DNA of 20,074 bases, from positions 4,579,875-4,599,948 of the forward strand of contig NC_090613.1 of the NCBI RefSeq assembly GCF_004359215.1, in the 5' to 3' direction. This document shows, piece by piece, positions 1-7,833 of this stretch (position 1 is its first letter; every line of letters begins with the position of its first letter). Source of the DNA: Bremia lactucae (taxonomy: Eukaryota; Oomycota; Peronosporomycetes; Peronosporales; Peronosporaceae). The notes under the pieces are model-generated. The model made no database searches. It was not told where the DNA came from and saw only the letters and a program-made list of their open reading frames with translations. The translations under genes and the position numbers were made by a program.

Positions 1-161
1 AATGCCTCAAACTGCTCCAACTGAGCAACATGTTGCTCAGGAGGACTACCCAGGAGCCTGGCCAGGGCTTGTTCACCAAGTCCCTGCGCCATTAGCCCTG
101 CCACCTCCCGATGATGTTCGGAGAGGTGGGGAAAATGAGCCCAATCAATGTTGAGGCTCAT
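1..161 (-). CDS. gag-like protein of the left retroelement, N-terminal 53 codons only
   Basis: An ORF starts with ATG at 161 on the minus strand, after a leader of about 40 bases, and stays open to the window edge. It starts MSLNIDWAHF and continues with an alanine-, leucine- and glutamine-rich stretch that should be helical. This is consistent with the N-terminus of an oomycete Gypsy gag protein, but no zinc knuckle or protease motif lies in the visible part. The coding sequence also forms hairpins: the palindrome at 21-40, 64-72/78-87, 101-111/117-129 and 135-144/151-161. The function (capsid-like packaging of element RNA) is inferred from position. Confidence 0.55.
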   Translation of the reverse strand, partial: MSLNIDWAHFPHLSEHHREVAGLMAQGLGEQALARLLGSPPEQHVAQLEQFEA

Positions 162-203
162 CCTCACGTACACACGCAGAGATGCGGGTCGTGGGAAGGA
201 TTT

Positions 204-215
204 CAAGTGCTACCA
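204..215 (-). other. Probable tRNA primer-binding site of the left retroelement
   Basis: On the minus strand TGGTAGCACTTG follows the LTR end by two bases. A site beginning TGG directly inside the 5' LTR is what pairs with the 3' CCA end of a primer tRNA, so its position and first bases fit. The tRNA species was not identified. It also supports placing the LTR end at 218. Confidence 0.5.
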
Positions 216-217
216 AG

Positions 218-770
218 TGTAGGCGGGCACGTCGTAATGCGGCCACGCTCTACTTAGCACACACCCTAGCACAGCGAGGAAGCGGTTTGCACCTGCTTCT
301 CTTGCGTGCAGTGAGGTAGTTGTGGTGGGCGCGCAAGCGACCTCACCCAACACACTAAGAACTCTGGTGAAGTGACGTCACGGGAGCGGTAATCCGTCTC
401 CTCGTGCGCACTTACCAAGTAGGTAGTAAATTTCAGACTGATTTATATTTAATAGAATTAAATACAAATACCTATTTTTACCAATTAAAATGATATCTCT
501 ATAGATATCATTTAATATGTATTGCGAGCGTATCTTTATAGATACCTCGCGTAACTGATGACGCTAGCCGTCATCATGGATGACGCTGGGCGTCATCCCT
601 CCTAATGTGAATGCACCCATGTGCATCACATCCACAAGGGTTGGTCACAAATGTGCACCACACCCGAGTGTTGGGTCTAATTACTATTATTTAGTAATTG
701 ACCATCCCCTTAAGTACCAAATGTACTTAATGGGGACTGTGTAACATTAGGGCAACTCTAGCCCGTTACA
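218..770 (-). repeat. 5' long terminal repeat (553 bp) of the left retroelement
   Basis: On the minus strand the LTR starts TGTAACGGGC at 770 and ends CCTACA at 218, two bases before a TGG that opens the primer-binding site. Without the second LTR in view, the boundaries rest on the terminal inverted repeat and that site. The first 280 bases (770 to 490, presumably U3) are a run of adjacent hairpins, described separately. The part near 240-400 is GC-richer with few strong hairpins apart from GTGAGGT (311-317) with ACCTCAC (340-346) and the palindrome GTGACGTCAC (372-381). Confidence 0.7.
490..770. repeat. Array of about nine consecutive hairpins inside the left LTR
   Basis: Adjacent inverted repeats, hand-paired: 490-498/503-511 (9 bp, loop 4); 524-535/540-550 (11 bp, one bulged base); 556-563/569-576 (8 bp, loop 5); 578-586/590-598 (9 bp, loop 3); 605-616/621-631 (11 bp, one bulge); 638-649/652-665 (about 11 bp with bulges); 674-686/692-703 (12 bp, one bulge); 706-717/723-735 (12 bp, one bulge); 740-753/761-770 (10 bp, four-base bulge). 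Spacers between units are mostly 1-12 bases. A weaker unit lies at 446-452/458-464. No shared unit sequence is evident, so this is a repeat of structure and not of sequence. Confidence 0.85.
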
Positions 771-774
771 AATA

Positions 775-1056
775 GTGTTGTTGGATGCGCTTTACTTAGC
801 GACAGGATCATCCACAGAAATCGCCGGCGTGTATCCGACACCTGCCGTATCTAATATGGAGAGTGACAATGCAGATTTGACACTCTATTTGCGAGCCACG
901 ACTAAAATTTGCTATGAGAACAACAATGCGGCTTTTGCTGACGTCCGTGAAGACAATCTGATTGGAATATATACGATACCCGAAGGGACTGCAAGAAGAA
1001 AAAGCAGCATAATGAAAGCTCTTTTATGCTTCTTATCACGCCTTGTAGATTATTAA
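775..1056 (+). pseudogene. Fragment of a possible RxLR-type secreted protein, 5' end missing
   Basis: A 93-codon open frame ends with TAA at 1054-1056. It has no ATG at its left end: the frame meets the LTR boundary at 770 almost immediately. The first residues (VLLDALYLATGSS) resemble the hydrophobic core and cleavage region of a signal peptide. About 30 residues later comes LYLRATTK, then an acidic ADVREDN stretch, a spacing and wording like the RxLR and acidic (dEER) region of oomycete effectors. The first Arg of RxLR is Leu here and no EER is seen. It is best read as a degenerate effector gene whose start was cut off by the retroelement. It may also be a chance open frame. There is no clear C-terminal domain. 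Confidence 0.35.
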
Positions 1057-1529
1057 TGAATCTCCACACTATCGCAGCTTCCGTCAGGAAACAGTATCAT
1101 GAATTGCCATACAACCGGCTGCGCCTATAGCTGCACAACAGTCACACCTGCTTCGCAATGGCAGATGTACTTGCACGACCTTCGGTTTGCGTCTTCTTGT
1201 GCTACGACTAGCCGCAATCATTGCGACGCCAGTGATGCTCTCGTAAACATTGATGACATATTTTGGAGCGTTTGGACTGTTGTAAAGATGCCATCCGATA
1301 CGACATTGCCAATTGTCTCCCCTATAATGAATCGTGTCAGTAGAATTTGCGAGCAACGCCTACGTTAAAGTCGCAGCAATATAGATTGAGATAGATTGAA
1401 AGTTGCGATCCAAATATACGCAACAAGGTGCATACAAAATGTATTGGCATTCAGAGGCGGAGGTGCCTATCTCGTTCTAGAATTTGAGGGAGTGATGCCT
1501 TGCGGAAGAAAAAGTTTGAATTAATTCTG
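1057..1529. other. Intergenic stretch, no recognisable gene
   Basis: It lies between the effector-like remnant and the 3' end of the large RxLR gene. Two open frames of about 90 codons overlap head to tail (1084-1356 minus, 1099-1368 plus). Neither has a recognisable domain, signal peptide or splice pattern, and overlap on opposite strands suggests at most one could be real. No hairpin series like that of the neighbouring LTR was seen. It holds the 3' flank of the 1530-4031 gene. Confidence 0.5.
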
Positions 1530-4031
1530 TTATGATTCCGTGAATCCTTTAACTTTGTGTCTTTTAGAAGCACGAATGGACGGTGCTACGAATTGTTCAT
1601 TCCTGGGTATCTGTTGGAATGGGAGAGATAGAAATTTTTGTTGTTGAGCTTGAACACGTTCCTTCAGCGCTCGGAGCACCGTGTCGCTTCTTAACGCGTG
1701 ATAATTATGTTGGGTTGCGTCGACTAGTTCGACCAAATAATTGTAGAGAATGTTATAACCGACTTCGCTCTTTAAAGTGTCGTCACGTCTTAGTTTGATC
1801 GAATGTACCAGCCAATTATCAATGTAGAGAACCATTAAATCTTTGCGCCGAGTTGCATGGACATGTGTACACCTCAGCCACAAGGCTTCATCAAACAACA
1901 TGAGCTGAAATTTATCTTCGTTCAACAATTGCATAAGTTTTAAAACTATCGAAATGTCCACAGTTTTCATCCAATCAAGCATGCGGACGAGAAGTTCCAA
2001 TTTTTTATCTTTTAAAAATCCTTGCAGCGTCGAGTGTTTAAAATTAAGTGCCTTGACAACGTCGTCAAATTGTCCGCCATCTAAATAACTGCGTACAGCA
2101 GCCTCAACACTTAGTCTTTCGGAGAGTGGAATATCTTTTACAACTGCGGAAATAATATGATCTTGTTCCGTGCGTAACGAAAGCAGATCCCACCAGTCGT
2201 CGATTTGATAGCGTACATACCATGCAAAAGCTGGACTATCCGGAGGATGTTTAGCATTTATAACTAATTCCTTTAAAACATTACGAATTTCGAACCATCT
2301 CAAGGTCTTGACATTATGGCCCCAATTTGACAGCATGGTGTGCAAGAGTCTAGCAGGTAGTGAGACGTCTTGTGGATAAGTATTGGCTAGTAAAATACTC
2401 CTCGCCATCTTGATTTCATCATTACCGAAATCATTTGTGAGAAATTCGTCATATTGATCGATGCCGTACTCGCGGAGATCGTACTCAGCACAAGCCCACC
2501 ACAACTTTGCTTCCGAGGCTCCTTCTGGTGACGTCGGGGATAGTCCCAGAGCATCAAAAAGTGTAGCTGAATATTCATCGCGCAAGGCAGAGAACTTTGC
2601 CGTTTTACGGTCCTTCAATTTCATCAGAACGCCCGAGTTATTACTATCTTCGAGTATGCTTAACACACGATTCCTAATTACACGCCTCCTCTCCAATTGA
2701 AGTTTGTGCTTTGATGCGGACACTGAAATTTGGAGCTCTGCTTCTGCCATCAAAACATCAGCTGACGTGGATGACAATTGTTTTACGATACGGGCACCTG
2801 AACTTGCTCTAAAAGGGTTAAAATTCTGCGCTACCTGCAAATGCACGGCTTGTTCTAGTTCTTTTGTTAAATCTGTAATCGTAACCTTGAATCTAGACAA
2901 AATGTTGGACCCCACTAGCTGAAATTGCAAATTGTCAACCAATCGTTTCGCTTCCTTTAGCGTTCGCAATTCCATTGATAACTTTTTATCTTTTGAAATA
3001 GGCATCACTAGTTTTTTTCGGTTAGTGTTCCGATAAATCTCATTTTGCACAAGATGTGTCGCTACTTCTACAAAGCCTTCGTCATTTTGGCCTGGAATAT
3101 TAAGGAACTCGGCTTTCACGTGACGAAGAATGTCCAACTCAATAATGGCTTTCTGCTGGGCGAGCCACCGGTGACAGTTCACTAATTGATCACGCGGACT
3201 TAAGAGCAGGGTCCCATCGTCCAGTACATTGTGAAATTGTTTCATCTGAATTTGCAATCGTTCCAGCCATAATTCGAAAACGCCGGCTTTTACTTTTTCA
3301 ATATGCAACATCTCTTGTAACTTCTTCACAGTGGGTAACGCAGCCACAGATTCGGCGGCATTGCTATTTACATTGAAGATCCAGTAACCCGTACGTTGCG
3401 TTTCGAGGTCGGTCATAACAGCAGCATTCACGACTTGATCATGGTCAAAGAGCTCGTCTATAAACATTTGGGCAGACTCAGCCAACCTTTCAACATTATT
3501 ATCCATGGCTGCAAATCTCTTAATTAGTTTAGGTATTCTTTCGTCAACGATGGAAACGAGTTGAGCGACCGTCACGAAGGGGTCGAGAGTTTGAGAGACT
3601 GCTGATGTTGGAGGCCAAGCTAAATTTGCATTGGCTGAAATCTCTTTACACTTTGCCACAAATTCCTTGCCAGAATCCGTGGTTAAAATCGTTTCAATGT
3701 GCTTTGCTATAGCCTTTTGCACTTTCACTGACGGTTCATTTTTTTGCCTATTTACTGCGTTGATAATTGGATCTATGAAATGCTGGCTTGAATGGATAGC
3801 ATCCGTAAGCAGCGAATTCACCAGTGATGGCGGTGGTCTTGTCCTTTCCTCCACATCAGCAGATGTATAGGCGGAATTTCCTATATGCGGCAGTCTAAGG
3901 CCTCGATTCGCTTGGTTTGCCCCAGCGCTGGCGACTACTGCGGTCGTCTCGCTACATCCCAACAAGGCTAAGATACTAAGTAGACTGACAAAGTCGCGCA
4001 GTAATAAATGGAGCATGGACTTTGGAGACAT
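1530..4031 (-). CDS. Very large RxLR-EER secreted effector candidate
   Basis: This is a single-exon gene. With the start chosen here the product is 833 residues. The N-terminus is hydrophobic (about residues 6-35, with a leucine-rich core), as in a signal peptide. RGLR (43-46) is an exact RxLR motif, and EER (61-63) follows at the usual distance. Known RxLR-EER proteins of Peronosporales are exported and act inside host plant cells. The rest is long, helical and charged. The C-terminal third is rich in W, L and Y, but no WY or LWY module can be assigned with confidence. The C-terminus has a basic patch KRHKVK (about 823-828), a possible nuclear signal. Most RxLR effectors are far shorter. An upstream in-frame ATG at 4073 is disfavoured because a core-promoter match overlaps it; ATG at 4016 also remains possible. 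The host target is unknown. Confidence 0.7.
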   Translation of the reverse strand: MSPKSMLHLLLRDFVSLLSILALLGCSETTAVVASAGANQANRGLRLPHIGNSAYTSADVEERTRPPPSLVNSLLTDAIHSSQHFIDPIINAVNRQKNEPSVKVQKAIAKHIETILTTDSGKEFVAKCKEISANANLAWPPTSAVSQTLDPFVTVAQLVSIVDERIPKLIKRFAAMDNNVERLAESAQMFIDELFDHDQVVNAAVMTDLETQRTGYWIFNVNSNAAESVAALPTVKKLQEMLHIEKVKAGVFELWLERLQIQMKQFHNVLDDGTLLLSPRDQLVNCHRWLAQQKAIIELDILRHVKAEFLNIPGQNDEGFVEVATHLVQNEIYRNTNRKKLVMPISKDKKLSMELRTLKEAKRLVDNLQFQLVGSNILSRFKVTITDLTKELEQAVHLQVAQNFNPFRASSGARIVKQLSSTSADVLMAEAELQISVSASKHKLQLERRRVIRNRVLSILEDSNNSGVLMKLKDRKTAKFSALRDEYSATLFDALGLSPTSPEGASEAKLWWACAEYDLREYGIDQYDEFLTNDFGNDEIKMARSILLANTYPQDVSLPARLLHTMLSNWGHNVKTLRWFEIRNVLKELVINAKHPPDSPAFAWYVRYQIDDWWDLLSLRTEQDHIISAVVKDIPLSERLSVEAAVRSYLDGGQFDDVVKALNFKHSTLQGFLKDKKLELLVRMLDWMKTVDISIVLKLMQLLNEDKFQLMLFDEALWLRCTHVHATRRKDLMVLYIDNWLVHSIKLRRDDTLKSEVGYNILYNYLVELVDATQHNYHALRSDTVLRALKERVQAQQQKFLSLPFQQIPRNEQFVAPSIRASKRHKVKGFTES

Positions 4032-4050
4032 TGCGGGTGACACAAGGAAA

Positions 4051-4066
4051 GGAAATCTAGAAATGA
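4051..4066 (-). promoter_or_regulatory. Oomycete initiator plus flanking element for the RxLR gene
   Basis: On the minus strand TCATTTC (4066-4060) fits the oomycete initiator consensus YCATTYY. AGATTTCC (4058-4051) fits the flanking promoter region consensus MAWTTTNC with one mismatch, directly downstream as expected. Transcription starting here would exclude the ATG at 4073 and leave a leader of about 30 nt before the ATG at 4031. Confidence 0.55.
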
Positions 4067-4073
4067 GTGGCAA

Positions 4074-4518
4074 GGGTGATGCGCAAATAGCTGATCTGCA
4101 TCTAAATATTCAAAAGATACTATTTTAGATTCACTTGCAAATTTGGGTGTCAGAGCAGCTACGTAAAATCTGATCTGCCATTATATTTACATATGAATTC
4201 GATGAAGTTTCCTTCAAATTCGATGGTTATGAATCTTAGGAGAAAATGTTTACGGTTCCCTTATATTAATTGGAAATTAAGAGGACTAAAGAATCAAAAA
4301 ATTAAGGTAAAATTGCCATCAAATTTGAGGGTAACCACACGTTTCTTTTCAGACAGGAGAGGAAAACGAGTCGAAATAAGGAGATATAAAGATAAATTCT
4401 TGACGCGCTCCCACTCAAATATCTGATTTCTTATTAAGTAGATTGATACTATTTGCCGAAATGACATTCTATAGGTGCAAATTCTTTCAATCTAACACTT
4501 GTTTGCCGCTATTGCAAG
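4074..4518. other. AT-rich intergenic region between two minus-strand genes
   Basis: It contains the upstream region of the RxLR gene (right of 4073) and the 3' flank of the pseudouridine synthase, whose stop is at 4519-4521. Short plus-strand open frames here (for example 4193-4426) have no homology-like features and show AT-driven composition. No repeats or RNA genes were noticed. Confidence 0.5.
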
Positions 4519-5412
4519 TCAATCCAGACTCAAGAGCCTGTCCTTCGGTTGTAAATATCTCCATTGGCCAACTGGCAGCGATCCTAGCTTCACGCCTCCA
4601 ATTCGAACGCGTTTTAGTGCTACTACACGCAGTCCGACATGTTCACACATTCGACGAATGTGTCGCTTCTTTCCTTCTGTTAATACTAGTCGCAGTTGAT
4701 TTGCATTAAGGGCCTCCACGGACTTGGCACGGTATGTGATACCCTCGTCCGAAGTTACGCCTGCTTGCAACATCTCAATCTTTCGACGAAGTTCATCCGT
4801 TAATGGGTCCAGCATGACGCTTAATCGAACGAGATACTCTTTTTCAACACCGCTTGTAGGGTCCAACAACTGTTTTGCAATCGTTCCGTCTTGAGTAAAC
4901 AAAAGCAAGCCGGTCGAGTTGACATCCAAGCGACCACAGACCGCCATCTTCCATAACGCAACAGGCTCTACTCTCTGTTTCGGCTTCATTCGACTCAACT
5001 CGTGGCATTCGTTCGCAAACGTGAGTAGTCGAACTGCAGGTGTCTTATTCAGCTCCGGCTGCGAAGAGACATAGCCCAAGGGTTTGTTCAGTACCAGCGT
5101 AATCTTGTTATTCTGATGTCTTTGCGCTTGAAAGTCTAATCGGACATCGGTGTTTGTAGGCACCTTAAGCCACTTTGCCTGTACGCGTTCGCCATTCACC
5201 ACGACGTCACCCGCTTGAATGTATTCTTCAGCCTCGCGCCGAGAACAGAGGCCCTTCTGCGCCATTAACTTTGCAAGTCGAATTAGACCTTTGCTATCGT
5301 CTGAAGGAGGCTTGGATAGGAGGCTAGAGACGATGGAAACATCTGAAAGCAGCGCCTCGTTGCGCCTTCGATGCGTCAATGTAAACCCACGTTTCAAGAT
5401 TATGCGCAGCAT
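4519..5412 (-). CDS. RsuA/RluB/RluF-family rRNA pseudouridine synthase, probably organellar
   Basis: The product is 297 residues in one exon. Residues 1-35 are rich in Arg and hydroxylated residues and free of acids until E19, which suggests a mitochondrial targeting sequence. An S4 RNA-binding domain (about 43-88, including GLCSRREAEEYI and VVVNGERV) precedes the catalytic domain. The catalytic motif GRLDVNSTGLLL (160-171) supplies the nucleophilic Asp163. LVLNKPLGYVSS (106-117), EKEY (190-193), and LVLTEGKKRHIRRM (242-255) are the other family motifs. These enzymes isomerise a specific uridine in ribosomal RNA to pseudouridine. The family is bacterial in type, so an organellar rRNA substrate is inferred. 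The exact subfamily and target position cannot be fixed. It is divergent from the transporter gene to its right. Confidence 0.88.
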   Translation of the reverse strand: MLRIILKRGFTLTHRRRNEALLSDVSIVSSLLSKPPSDDSKGLIRLAKLMAQKGLCSRREAEEYIQAGDVVVNGERVQAKWLKVPTNTDVRLDFQAQRHQNNKITLVLNKPLGYVSSQPELNKTPAVRLLTFANECHELSRMKPKQRVEPVALWKMAVCGRLDVNSTGLLLFTQDGTIAKQLLDPTSGVEKEYLVRLSVMLDPLTDELRRKIEMLQAGVTSDEGITYRAKSVEALNANQLRLVLTEGKKRHIRRMCEHVGLRVVALKRVRIGGVKLGSLPVGQWRYLQPKDRLLSLD

Positions 5413-5782
5413 ACTTGTTGGTTCTATTGACGAAGTATAATATGCATTAGTCCCTATTTGTGTCGATTAACTTAATTGTATTATCGAAAATTAGCGAAAG
5501 AAAGGTGAATCTGACTTAATTTTGTGATCTCGTTGTCAAGTCTGCAACTGCGCTCGTCGCAACATTTGCATCGTGGGACTGTTTCCATTGACGTTTTGTT
5601 TTGAACATACAGTGGCCACTTAGCCCCGGCAATTCATTAAAGGTACGAAAGAAAGCTAACATGGACATGATATTCAGTTTAATAGTAAACGTCAGCTATT
5701 TCTGCCGCCGTCGGAAATCCAAGCAGCACTAGCCAGTCAAATGAGGTCACAAGTGAAACTTTTCTCTAAACTATAGGCAACG
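5413..5782. promoter_or_regulatory. Divergent intergenic promoter region
   Basis: This 370-bp gap separates the start codons of the pseudouridine synthase (minus) and the transporter (plus), so both promoters must lie here unless 5' introns exist. No convincing YCATTYY initiator was found close to either ATG; TTCATTA near 5632-5640 and CCATTG near 5586 are only partial matches. No RNA gene or repeat was noticed. Confidence 0.5.
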
Positions 5783-7474
5783 ATGGCCGATGAGACTAAA
5801 ATTTCAATCTTTATGGAGCGTCCGAGCGGTAAATGTAACGATCAAAACGACTCGACCTTTGCTCACCACCTGACTCCTGCAAAGCCGCCCACTTTTGAGC
5901 TAGAAGATACGGTACTGCGTGACGGCAAGCTGCTGACTTTATTGTCAGGAGAATGTATTGGGCTATTTTCTCAGTACGCAGGTGTCGGGTTCCTAACTGG
6001 CATCATCCCTGGTGTCATTTACCCAATCCTCCAGGGATATTTAAACGCAGAAGGCACGACAGTCGTATCGGCCACAGTCTTAGTGCAAATTCCGTGGTGC
6101 TACAAAATGTTTTTTGGCGTCATAAGCGACTGCTTTCCCATCTTGGGCTACCGTCGTCGCCCTTACATGGTTCTTGGTTGGGTCTTTTGCATTGCGATTC
6201 TGCTGATTATGGCAGCAATGACAACTCCAGATCCGTACTATGGCGACTCGACAATGCACCGTATCAATGAAATCGACTGGACCGAAGCACAGATCAATAG
6301 CATTAACTTCCATGCCCCCAGCTCTGCCAGCAAGTACGTCGTGCCAATGATGCTCGCATCGTTTGGCTACCTCATGTGTGAAGTTGCCGCCGATGCCATG
6401 GTAGTCGAGTATGCGCAGCGTGAACATATTGAGAAACGTGGGCGAATCCAGACAGCCGTGTACGCGATAAAAACCTCTTTTACGGCCATTGGGGCCTCTG
6501 TGATTGCAATTTTCATGAATGGAGAGGAGTACGCTGGCTCGTTTAGCTTTTCACTCTCGTTCCAGGAATTGATGCTTATTACGGGACTCATTTGCACCCC
6601 GTTGATTTTTTTTTCATGGATTTTGCTTCATGAAAACCGTGTGACAAAAAATGGGTCGTTTATGGAGTACATGGCGTCATTCTGGGGCTTGCTTCAAAAG
6701 CGGGCAATTTACCAAATTGTGGCCTACAAGTTTTTTTCCGGTGTTTTTAATAGTTTCAACATTGTGTCTTCAAGCAACATTAAATTGTATTGGGTACACG
6801 CGACACCTTTTAACAATAGTTTCATGACAATCGTGGGTACGATCTTCTACGCCATCACTTTAGCTTTGACTGGCAAGTATGGTCTTCACTGGAACTGGCG
6901 CACAATTACTATCGTCACCATGTGTGGAGCTCTGAGTATTGACGCTTTCATGACAATGTTTACCGTCTGGAATGTCGTCCGAAACCAGTGGTTCTGGCTT
7001 GGTGTGCCCATGATTGAATACCTTCCTGATGGCATTCGATTTATGATTGCCACGTATGTCGTCGTGGAGCTTGCCGAGCCTGGCCACGAGGGTGCTTTAT
7101 ATGGTCTATTGACTGCCACAACGAACCTCACGACGCCGTTTGGCCGCTCCATGGCAAAGATTGTAAACGGTCAATTTCATGTGTGGCTGAAGGACATTCA
7201 ATCCGACACGACGTTGGTTCGCCGGGACGTGACGATTACTATCTGGATGTGCTACGGTATGAAGCTCTTGTCCCTAGCATTCTTACCATTGCTACCCCGT
7301 CAAAGAGCGGAGACTCAGGAGTTGAAGCGTACGGGTGGTACGAGCCAGGTCATGGGCATTGTAACTGCGGGGTATCTTGCGTTTGCGATTGTATGGGCGA
7401 CGATGGTGAATTTGCTGTCCATATACGCGAGCACCATGTGCTGGAAAGTCACTGGTGGTTGCGCGCCGAAGTAA
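5783..7474 (+). CDS. Folate/biopterin-transporter (BT1/FBT) family membrane protein
   Basis: The product is 563 residues, intronless, with about 12 predicted membrane segments from residue 52 to the C-terminus. The cytosolic N-terminus (1-50) is polar. The motif run KMFFGVISD (108-116) then GYRRRPY (122-128) between the early membrane segments is the family signature (Lys/Asp cytosolic loop and Arg-rich turn), as in the folate-biopterin branch of the major facilitator superfamily. The family moves folates or pterins in trypanosomatids, cyanobacteria and plastids. It is expanded in oomycetes, and substrates of individual members are mostly unknown, so the substrate here is not assigned. ATG at 5783 is the first in frame. 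The stop is 359 bp from the stop of the convergent kinase gene. Confidence 0.85.
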   Translation: MADETKISIFMERPSGKCNDQNDSTFAHHLTPAKPPTFELEDTVLRDGKLLTLLSGECIGLFSQYAGVGFLTGIIPGVIYPILQGYLNAEGTTVVSATVLVQIPWCYKMFFGVISDCFPILGYRRRPYMVLGWVFCIAILLIMAAMTTPDPYYGDSTMHRINEIDWTEAQINSINFHAPSSASKYVVPMMLASFGYLMCEVAADAMVVEYAQREHIEKRGRIQTAVYAIKTSFTAIGASVIAIFMNGEEYAGSFSFSLSFQELMLITGLICTPLIFFSWILLHENRVTKNGSFMEYMASFWGLLQKRAIYQIVAYKFFSGVFNSFNIVSSSNIKLYWVHATPFNNSFMTIVGTIFYAITLALTGKYGLHWNWRTITIVTMCGALSIDAFMTMFTVWNVVRNQWFWLGVPMIEYLPDGIRFMIATYVVVELAEPGHEGALYGLLTATTNLTTPFGRSMAKIVNGQFHVWLKDIQSDTTLVRRDVTITIWMCYGMKLLSLAFLPLLPRQRAETQELKRTGGTSQVMGIVTAGYLAFAIVWATMVNLLSIYASTMCWKVTGGCAPK

Positions 7475-7833
7475 GATTTGGGAGATACGCATTCGATGAA
7501 TAAATAGACAGTTTAGAAAGGCCCACGAGTACAATTTCTTGGGTTGTTTTAGCATGCTAGAAATGGCAACTTTTGTTTTAAATGAACGAGGAGTGAAGCA
7601 ACATCTTGCTTAAACTATGGCAGCGAGCGATGTTGCACTGTAAGAGCATTTCTTAAGCAAGTGATGGCTGATTACTAGTGACAGACCTAATAACGGTACA
7701 CAAAAATTACAACAAAGTGCTTACGTGCCCACCAGTTTCCAGCACTAATACACTGCGTAAATGTACTTGGACTATAACAATACACAAAAATTACCAAATT
7801 GTTTTTTTTATCTAGCATGTCCTCCTGTGAGTC
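7475..7833. other. Convergent intergenic region, no gene seen
   Basis: It holds the 3' ends of the transporter and PAS-kinase transcripts. It is AT-rich. The motif TACACAAAAATTAC occurs twice (near 7697 and near 7782), a short direct repeat of unknown meaning. No coding potential or hairpin series was seen. Confidence 0.5.

Larger units (their letters stand above)
1..770 (-). mobile_element. 5' part of a Gypsy-like LTR retrotransposon, open at the left window edge
   Basis: Read on the minus strand, the order is LTR (770 to 218), primer-binding site (about 215 to 204), a leader, and a gag-like ORF that starts at 161 and runs off the window. This is the normal 5' order of an LTR retrotransposon, with its body to the left. 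The LTR begins TGTAACGGGC and ends GCCCGCCTACA, an imperfect inverted repeat. No pol domain is visible, so the Gypsy assignment rests on overall resemblance to abundant oomycete elements and is an inference. Positions 771-775 (AATAG) would be the target-site duplication, but its partner lies outside the window. The element faces away from the gene island. Confidence 0.75.

Noticed and set aside
490..770. The hairpin series as a CRISPR array or tRNA/rRNA cluster.
   Set aside because: There is no repeated unit sequence or regular spacer, and no tRNA cloverleaf or rRNA motif. The array lies inside an LTR of a eukaryotic element.
1084..1368. Overlapping open frames on both strands of about 90 codons.
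   Set aside because: No domain, signal peptide, promoter match or splice pattern was seen, and the opposite-strand overlap suggests chance openness.
2461..3870. Plus-strand open frames within the RxLR gene (2461-2700, 2704-2922, 3631-3870).
   Set aside because: They are antisense shadows of a long continuous minus-strand coding frame.
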